A DNA stretch of 10,390 bases from an uncultured Microbacterium sp. (GTDB taxonomy: Bacteria; Actinomycetota; Actinomycetes; Actinomycetales; Microbacteriaceae): positions 1 to 10,390 of the forward strand of contig CALKHM010000265.1 of NCBI GenBank assembly GCA_937988695.1, in the 5' to 3' direction. Below the pieces are notes generated by a model that was not told the DNA's origin, ran no database searches, and worked only from the letters and a program-made list of their open reading frames with translations. Of this stretch, positions 6,863 through 10,390 are shown one piece after another. Each line of letters begins with the position of its first letter. The first letter of the stretch is position 1. The position numbers were made by a program, and so were the translations under genes.

Positions 6863-7291
6863 TCAGCGGTCGACGCGGTGCAGCGCGAGCACGGGTATGA
6901 CGCGCGTGGTCTTCTTCTCGTACTCCAGGAAGCCCGGTGCGCGCGTGGTGAACCGTGTCCACCCGGCATCGCGAGCGGCGCCCGTCAACTCCTCGACGTG
7001 GACGGCGACCTCGCCCTCCCCGGGTGCCTCGATCGTGATGTCGGGGTGAGCGCGCAGGTTGTGGTACCAGCCCGGGTTCTCCGGCGCGCCCGCCTTGGAC
7101 GCTGCGATCAGCCAGGTGTCGTCGTCGGTCCGGATGCCCATCACGGGTGTGACCCGCACGGTTCCGCTCTTCGCGCCGACATGGTGCAGCAGCACGAGGC
7201 CGCGACCGAACGAGGCCGACGTGACCGTGCCGTCGTTGGCGCGGAACTCGTCGATGATCCGCTGAGTCCAGTCCGAGTGTTCGTTGGCCAC
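6863..7291 (-). CDS. Ddn-type (DUF385) deazaflavin F420-dependent nitroreductase family protein
   Basis: This 142-residue protein matches the full length of the Ddn/DUF385 split-barrel family of actinobacteria, whose characterised members use reduced F420 to reduce nitro compounds or quinones. Visible family features are LLHHVGAKSGTVRVTPV (34-50), which corresponds to the common 'GxxSGxxRxTPV' segment, and ASKAGAPENPGWYHNLRAHP (64-83), the typical 'SxGGAPxxPxWYxNLxxxP' segment lining the cofactor site. No signal peptide is present, so it is probably cytoplasmic or loosely membrane-attached. The GTG start at 7289-7291 is supported by AAGGAG (complement of 7298-7303) six nt upstream. It is divergent from the methyltransferase gene and convergent with the HNH gene. 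Natural substrate cannot be told from sequence, and some family members have no proven activity. Confidence 0.88.
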   Translation of the reverse strand: MANEHSDWTQRIIDEFRANDGTVTSASFGRGLVLLHHVGAKSGTVRVTPVMGIRTDDDTWLIAASKAGAPENPGWYHNLRAHPDITIEAPGEGEVAVHVEELTGAARDAGWTRFTTRAPGFLEYEKKTTRVIPVLALHRVDR

Positions 7292-7406
7292 AGTATGCTC
7301 CTTCCCGGTCCCGTGTCGTCCGCGGGCCCGTCTTCAGTATCGTGGCTGTCCGCGGCACTGCGCGCCGGAACGGCGCACGGGTCGTCGGCGGAGAGGAGAC
7401 GGGTCG
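7292..7406. promoter_or_regulatory. Divergent intergenic region, Ddn-type gene / methyltransferase
   Basis: These 115 bp must hold both divergent promoters. GTATCG/TATCGT around 7337-7343 (plus strand) and the overlapping GATACT on the minus strand are the only TA-containing -10 candidates; neither has a recognisable -35 element. The Shine-Dalgarno sites of both genes lie at its edges (7298-7303 minus, 7394-7398 plus). Confidence 0.35.
7298..7303 (-). promoter_or_regulatory. Shine-Dalgarno site deciding the GTG start of the Ddn-type gene
   Basis: On the minus strand this reads AAGGAG, six nt before the GTG codon at 7291. It supports that non-ATG start; the next methionine in frame lies inside the conserved barrel. 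Confidence 0.75.
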
Positions 7407-8006
7407 TTGAGCGAGTCGGAGGTGCGCGACGCCTATACGGCGCGTGTCGACGAATACATCGCGAAGCTCGGGCTCGTCGGGCAGCTCGCGGCGGAGGATC
7501 GAGACGGCATCGAGCGATGGAGTGACGGCATCCGCGGTGGGATCCTGGACGCCGGGTGCGGCCCCAACCATTGGACCGGACATCTGCACGCCCGGCGCGG
7601 CGACGTCGAGGGCCTGGACCTCGTGCCGCTGTTCGTGGAACGGGCGCGCGAGAGGTTTCCCGGTGTGACCTTCCGCACCGAGACGAATCATCGTCTCCCG
7701 CACGCGGACGCCGCGCTCGGCGGCATCCTGGCCTGGTACTCGCTCATCCATGAACGCCCGGAGGCGGTGCCCGGCGTGCTGCGCGAGTTCCGCCGGGTGC
7801 TCGTCCGCGGCGGCGGGCTGCTGCTCGGCTTCTTCGACGGGGCAGCCGCCCAGGCGTTCCCGCACAGGGTCGTCCCCGCGTACTTCTGGTCGGTGGAGCG
7901 GATGAGCGCGCTGCTGGCCGATGCCGGTTTCGAGGTGCGTGAGAGCCAGACGCGCCACGACGAGGGGTACCGTCCGCACGCCTCGATCTCCGCTGTCGCC
8001 CTCTGA
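7407..8006 (+). CDS. Class I SAM-dependent methyltransferase
   Basis: Starting at TTG 7407 this is a 199-residue protein. It shows methyltransferase motif I (GGILDAGCGPN, residues 44-54), an acidic residue at the end of strand 2 for the SAM ribose (Asp71 in EGLDLV), a motif near LAWYSLIHERPEAVPGVLREF (from residue 108), and the post-motif RRVLVRGGGLLLGFFDG (129-145). This is the UbiE/COQ5-like small-molecule methyltransferase layout (Methyltransferase_11 type). The frame is open back to 7284, but that stretch is Arg/Pro-rich with no family character and overlaps the divergent gene's start. TTG 7407 has AGGAG (7394-7398) eight nt upstream. GTG 7422 would be an alternative, losing five residues. 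The substrate is unknown. It ends 25 bp before the stop of the convergent alkyltransferase gene. Confidence 0.82.
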   Translation: MSESEVRDAYTARVDEYIAKLGLVGQLAAEDRDGIERWSDGIRGGILDAGCGPNHWTGHLHARRGDVEGLDLVPLFVERARERFPGVTFRTETNHRLPHADAALGGILAWYSLIHERPEAVPGVLREFRRVLVRGGGLLLGFFDGAAAQAFPHRVVPAYFWSVERMSALLADAGFEVRESQTRHDEGYRPHASISAVAL

Positions 8007-8031
8007 CGGTGCTGTCCGATGGCCGAGTGCT

Positions 8032-8526
8032 TCAGAACAGCGGCGCCGGCAGCGCGCCCTCGAACTCGAGCAGCCATCGTTTGGTGACCAGCCCCTGGCC
8101 CGGTGCGCCTCCGGAGTACCCGCCCAGGCCGTCGCTTGCTAGCACGCGATGGCACGGGACGATGATCGGAATCGGGTTCGCGCCCATGATCGCGCCGATG
8201 CCGCGCGCGGGAATGCCCGCACCGCTGCGCGCAGCCAGCTCGCCGTAGGTGATCGACTCGCCGTAGCCGACGGTGTCGTACAACGTCGTGAGCACGGCCC
8301 TGGTGCCCTCGGTCTGGGCGCCGAGGTCGACCGGCAGATCGAATCGGTGCAGCTCGCCCGAGAAGTACGCGGTCAGCTGCCGCAACGCCTCGGCCAGGAG
8401 GGCGTCGGCCGATCCTGCGGCATCCTTCGGCGGTGTGGGACTCCAGCCCACGCGTGTGATCGCCTCGCCGTCGCTGCACACGCCGAGCACGCCCACCGAC
8501 GTAGTGAGCGTCGCGAACGAGGTCAT
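8032..8526 (-). CDS. ogt: Methylated-DNA-[protein]-cysteine S-methyltransferase
   Basis: This 164-residue protein is an O6-alkylguanine-DNA alkyltransferase, which removes alkyl groups from guanine by irreversible transfer to its own cysteine. The active-site block NPIPIIVPCHRVLASDG puts the acceptor at Cys125. Upstream is the helix-turn-helix stretch ITYGELAARSG (92-102), with the Arg-finger position in ARGIGAIMG (Arg108). Downstream are GGYSGG and TKRWLLEFEG. The N-terminal ~70 residues form the usual variable domain, and there is no Ada-type N-terminal part, so Ogt/Ada-C class is the best name. Oddity: between GGYSGG and TKRWLL there is APGQGLV, about five residues more than the common GG-LxxKxxLL arrangement. 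ATG 8526 was chosen because the family begins there; a longer open frame reaches 8802 but runs antisense through the next gene. No Shine-Dalgarno site precedes the ATG. Confidence 0.92.
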   Translation of the reverse strand: MTSFATLTTSVGVLGVCSDGEAITRVGWSPTPPKDAAGSADALLAEALRQLTAYFSGELHRFDLPVDLGAQTEGTRAVLTTLYDTVGYGESITYGELAARSGAGIPARGIGAIMGANPIPIIVPCHRVLASDGLGGYSGGAPGQGLVTKRWLLEFEGALPAPLF

Positions 8527-8529
8527 GGA

Positions 8530-8542
8530 GGGATCGTATCCC
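8530..8542 (-). promoter_or_regulatory. Leaderless -10 within inverted repeat upstream of ogt
   Basis: On the minus strand TACGAT (complement of 8533-8538) lies six nt before the ATG of the alkyltransferase gene, so transcription would begin at or beside the start codon; the upstream bases CCCTCC cannot act as a Shine-Dalgarno site. The box sits inside the inverted repeat GGGAT-CGT-ATCCC (8530-8542), a placement typical of repressor sites that block the -10. No clear -35 is visible. Confidence 0.45.
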
Positions 8543-8587
8543 TGGCTGAAGACAGCCGGCCGGCGCGGGATCGGCCATGCTGGAGGA

Positions 8588-8989
8588 ATGACCGATCTCG
8601 ACAAGATTCTGACCCCCGCGCGTCGCAGCCTGCTGGAGCGGCCGCTCTTCGGCAGCCTCGGCACGATCCGGCCCGACGACACCGTGCAGGTCACGCCCAT
8701 GTGGTACGAGTTCGACGGTGAGCATGTGCGCTTCACCCACACCGTGAAGCGACAGAAGTACCGGAACCTGCAGCACAACCCGTCGATGGCGCTGTCGATC
8801 ATGGACCCGGACGACCCCGAGCACTATGTCGAGGTCGCCGGAGCGCTGGTTGAGACCGTGCCCGATCCCGAGGGGGCGTTCTACGTGCGTCTGCAGAACC
8901 GGTACGGCAACCCGAGCACGACACCTCCGGCGAACAAGGCCGACCGCATCGTGCTGGTCATGGATATCCGCCGCGCGACCGGGCAGTAG
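8588..8989 (+). CDS. PPOX-class split-barrel FMN/F420-dependent oxidoreductase
   Basis: This 133-residue protein has the single-domain pyridoxamine-5'-phosphate-oxidase-like split barrel. Family marks are FGSLGTIRPDDTVQVTPMWY (21-40, the 'LaTvrpDGxPxvtPvW' strand pair), RFTHTVKRQKYRNLQHNPSM (48-67, cofactor phosphate-binding Lys/Arg region) and DPDDPEHYVEVAGAL (73-87). This pattern is that of actinobacterial proteins annotated as F420-dependent PPOX-class enzymes (Rv1155-like); binding of F420, FMN or heme cannot be decided here. Substrate unknown. The ATG at 8588 sits only one nt after GGAGG (8582-8586), which is too close for a normal Shine-Dalgarno site, so initiation may be unusual. It is divergent from ogt with 61 bp between them. 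Its stop codon lies in the first of three 19-bp direct repeats. Confidence 0.85.
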   Translation: MTDLDKILTPARRSLLERPLFGSLGTIRPDDTVQVTPMWYEFDGEHVRFTHTVKRQKYRNLQHNPSMALSIMDPDDPEHYVEVAGALVETVPDPEGAFYVRLQNRYGNPSTTPPANKADRIVLVMDIRRATGQ

Positions 8990-9028
8990 GTGCGCGACCG
9001 GGCAGGAGGTGCGCGACCGGGCAGGGCA
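8972..9028. repeat. Three tandem 19-bp repeats across a stop codon
   Basis: Unit: TGCGCGACCGGGCAGGAGG. Copies are at 8972-8990 (differences: first base C, and T for G in GTAGG), 8991-9009 (exact), and 9010-9028 (last bases GGCA). The first copy encodes the last six residues and the TAG stop of the split-barrel gene; the other two are noncoding. A degenerate echo, ACCGGCAGGGCATC, occurs at 9062-9075, similar to ACCGGGCAGGGCATC at the end of copy 3. No function is evident; replication slippage is the simplest origin. Confidence 0.9.
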
Positions 9029-9096
9029 TCGCACGACAGGCGGTGAGGCGGCCAGAGGGGTACCGGCAGGGCATCCCACCCGGCCGGCCGGCGGCG

Positions 9097-9102
9097 TAAT
9101 CT
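9097..9102 (+). promoter_or_regulatory. Possible -10 box of the cupin-GNAT unit
   Basis: TAATCT (5 of 6 to TATAAT by my count) lies 63 bp before the cupin ATG, in otherwise very GC-rich DNA. No good -35 hexamer is seen 16-18 bp upstream. It would give a leader of about 55 nt that contains the hairpin at 9120-9138. Confidence 0.4.
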
Positions 9103-9119
9103 CGGCTCGGGAGGCCCGC

Positions 9120-9138
9120 GGGCCACAGCCCGTGGCCC
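9120..9138 (+). other. Hairpin in the leader of the cupin gene
   Basis: GGGCCAC (9120-9126) and GTGGCCC (9132-9138) form a perfect 7-bp GC stem with a 5-nt loop (AGCCC). No T-tract follows, so it is not a standard intrinsic terminator. It ends 16 nt before the AAGGAG site and could be a weak terminator for the upstream gene, a leader structure or a protein site. Confidence 0.5.
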
Positions 9139-9165
9139 CTCGCGATCGCCGATCAAGGAGAGCCG

Positions 9166-9573
9166 ATGAACCTCGAACCCGACATCCCTACCCGCAAGGG
9201 CGCACCCGAGACCTTCACGGGCGACGTGTACGTCGATGTCATCGCGGCGCGCAAGCCCGAGCCGTCGCGGCTGAACGTCGCCCGTGTGCGATTCGCACCC
9301 GGCGCGCACACTGCCTGGCACGCGCATGTGCAGGGGCAGACCCTGCACATCACCGAGGGGACGGCCCTCATCGGCACGCGTGACGGCACCGTCATCCGGG
9401 CCACCCCCGGGCAGACCGTCTACACGCCTCCCGGTGAGGAGCACTGGCACGGCGCCGCCGCCGGGTGCTTCATGGAGCACCTCGCGATCCTCGAGGACGG
9501 CGACGATCCGGCCGCCACCACGACGTGGCTCGAGCACGTGGCATCCGAGGACTATGACAGGGCCAACGGCTGA
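9166..9573 (+). CDS. Cupin protein, resembling (R)-hydroxynitrile-lyase-like manganese cupins
   Basis: This 135-residue protein is a single-domain cupin. Motif 1 is PGAHTAWHAHVQGQTLHITEG (from residue 45) and motif 2 is PGQTVYTPPGEEHWHGA (from residue 81). Metal ligands by pattern are His52, His54, Gln58 and His93; Gln replaces the usual Glu. The overall pattern (FTGDVYVD, TAWHAHVQGQTL, GEEHWHGAAAG, MEHLAILE, WLEHV) resembles the bacterial manganese cupins of which one from Granulicella tundricola is a characterised (R)-mandelonitrile lyase; His105 sits where that enzyme has a catalytic His. I recall that comparison from memory and could not align it. Physiological role is not known: many relatives sit beside redox or carboxymuconolactone-decarboxylase-like genes. 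ATG 9166 has AAGGAG (9155-9160) five nt upstream. The next gene starts inside this one, suggesting co-translation. Confidence 0.85.
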   Translation: MNLEPDIPTRKGAPETFTGDVYVDVIAARKPEPSRLNVARVRFAPGAHTAWHAHVQGQTLHITEGTALIGTRDGTVIRATPGQTVYTPPGEEHWHGAAAGCFMEHLAILEDGDDPAATTTWLEHVASEDYDRANG

Positions 9574-10126
9574 ACCTCCGTCGCCGGGGCGAGCGGCGTC
9601 GCAGCAGGGCATTCGGATCCGTCACGCGACAGGCGAGGATGCCGCGGGTATCGCGCACATCTACAACGATGCCGTCGCGCACACGACCGCGATCTGGAAC
9701 GACACGACCGTCGACGCCACGAACCGGCGGGAGTGGATCGCTGCGCGGCAGGCGGCGGGTTTCCCGGTGCTCGTGGCCGTCGACGGCGCCGGCGAGACGG
9801 CCGGGTACGCGAGCTATGGACCCTGGCGGGCCTTCGAGGGGTACCGGTTCACGGTCGAGCACTCGGTCTACGTGCACGCCGAGCGCCGCGGCCGCGGCCT
9901 CGGCCACGCTCTGATGGAGCGCCTCATCGCACATGCACGCGAGGCCGGTGTGCACGTCATGGTCGCCGGAATCGAGGCCGGCAACGCCGGCTCCATGGCC
10001 CTGCACTCCCGGCTCGGCTTCGCGGAGGTCGGGCGTCTGCCGCAGGTGGGCACGAAGTTCGGACGATGGCTCGACCTCGTCTTCCTGCAGCTCGCACTCG
10101 ACGATCGCCCCGAGCCGGGGGAGTAG
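9554..10126 (+). CDS. GNAT N-acetyltransferase, PAT/MnaT-like
   Basis: This 190-residue protein belongs to the phosphinothricin/methionine-sulfoximine acetyltransferase branch of GNAT enzymes, which move acetyl from acetyl-CoA to the amino group of small amino-acid analogues. Visible marks are HIYNDAVAHTTAIWND (35-50), ASYGPWRAFEGYRFTVEHSV (86-105), the acetyl-CoA pyrophosphate loop RRGRGLG (111-117), GIEAGNAGSMALHSRLGF (139-156) and the C-terminal GTKFGRWLDLVFLQL (166-180), which is characteristic of this branch. The ATG at 9554 lies 20 nt inside the cupin gene with GAGG (9547-9550) just ahead, so translation is probably coupled. It adds ~19 Pro/Ala-rich residues before the conserved IRIRHA start; a shorter start cannot be excluded. 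The frame is open further upstream, antisense to nothing but overlapping the cupin. The substrate could be an endogenous amino acid derivative or a herbicide-like analogue. Confidence 0.9.
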   Translation: MTGPTAEPPSPGRAASQQGIRIRHATGEDAAGIAHIYNDAVAHTTAIWNDTTVDATNRREWIAARQAAGFPVLVAVDGAGETAGYASYGPWRAFEGYRFTVEHSVYVHAERRGRGLGHALMERLIAHAREAGVHVMVAGIEAGNAGSMALHSRLGFAEVGRLPQVGTKFGRWLDLVFLQLALDDRPEPGE

Positions 10127-10137
10127 ACCCGCGGCCG

Positions 10138-10390
10138 TCACACCTCCGGCTCGATGAGACGGGTGTCATCCCACGGTCGCGTCCAGCCCAGCGTGTCGAA
10201 CAGGCCCGACAGCAGCACGGCGGTGAAGCCCCAGACCAGCCGGCCGTCCAGGTCGAAGGCGGGCATCGGGGGCATCCGCAGGCCGCGCACGCGTTGCACG
10301 CTGCGGCGGTTTGCCGGATCGAGCAGGGCGCGTACCGGTGCGAGAAACACCTCCTCGGTCTCGCCGGCATCCACTGCGTGCACGGGCGAG
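10138..10390 (-). CDS. NUDIX hydrolase, C-terminal part (CoA pyrophosphatase-like)
   Basis: The frame runs open from the window edge to a TGA at 10138-10140, giving the last ~84 residues. The sequence GETEEVFLAPVRALLDPANR resembles the region after the NUDIX box where an acidic cluster precedes 'vf.vPl..L', and VWGFTAVLLSGLFDTLGW resembles the terminal helix ('iWGlTA.iL..ll..l') of YeaB/NudL-type CoA pyrophosphatases. The NUDIX box itself lies beyond the window, so the class is inferred from the C-terminus only. A GTG codon at 10381-10383 could be taken as a start, but the homologous region clearly begins earlier. The stop is 11 bp from that of the convergent GNAT gene, and no terminator fits in between. 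Confidence 0.75.
   Translation of the reverse strand, partial: SPVHAVDAGETEEVFLAPVRALLDPANRRSVQRVRGLRMPPMPAFDLDGRLVWGFTAVLLSGLFDTLGWTRPWDDTRLIEPEV

Noticed and set aside
7284..7406. Longer methyltransferase starting at 7284
   Set aside because: The added sequence overlaps the start of the divergent Ddn-type gene, is Arg/Pro-rich, and leaves AGGAG before TTG 7407 unused.
8527..8802. Longer alkyltransferase reading frame reaching 8802
   Set aside because: It runs antisense through the split-barrel gene; Ogt homology begins at the ATG at 8526.
8972..9028. Possible CRISPR-like array
   Set aside because: The three 19-bp units are directly adjacent with no spacers, and no cas gene is present.
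8881..9612. Minus-strand open frame across the cupin gene and the 19-bp repeats
   Set aside because: The sequence has no family character and is fully explained by antisense of a clear cupin gene.
10127..10137. Terminator between the GNAT and NUDIX genes
   Set aside because: The gap is 11 bp, with no room for a hairpin and no T-tract.

Overview
The window is high-GC DNA, with GC-ending codons and frequent GTG and TTG starts. Gene content and style fit an actinobacterium, most likely a Microbacterium-like member of the Microbacteriaceae. That placement is inferred from protein style, not from a marker gene. I see no rRNA, tRNA, CRISPR array, transposase or prophage gene.

Layout. 1-798 (+) is the 3' end of a membrane-anchored SGNH/GDSL hydrolase with an Ig-like domain. 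Its stop codon directly abuts the stop of an oppositely oriented operon. That operon (5177 down to 799, minus strand) encodes a cytoplasmic GH38 alpha-mannosidase and a GPH-type sugar:cation symporter that overlap by GTGA. Together they look like a system that imports and hydrolyses alpha-mannosides. A 250-bp intergenic region with several inverted repeats separates the operon from a divergent DUF222/HNH (13E12-type) gene (5428-6786, +). Next come a Ddn-type (DUF385) deazaflavin-dependent oxidoreductase (minus), a divergent class I SAM methyltransferase (+), an O6-alkylguanine-DNA alkyltransferase (minus), a divergent split-barrel FMN/F420 oxidoreductase (+), a cupin resembling the manganese hydroxynitrile-lyase-like cupins (+), a PAT/MnaT-like GNAT acetyltransferase overlapping the cupin by 20 nt (+), and the 3' part of a NUDIX hydrolase (minus).

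How the genes work together. Only the mannosidase-symporter pair and perhaps the cupin-GNAT pair look like functional units. The rest is a patchwork of single genes for detoxification and repair, arranged in divergent and convergent pairs with short gaps.

Unusual points. The 8-mer CGGCATCC / GGATGCCG and its 7-mer core occur far more often than composition predicts, in several reading frames and also outside genes, and none lies in or near the HNH gene. Five tandem 15-bp units in the mannosidase encode five pentapeptides. Three 19-bp direct repeats run across the stop codon of the split-barrel gene. The HNH gene and the alkyltransferase may be transcribed as leaderless messages. I did not find a clear new multi-gene defence or biosynthetic system here.
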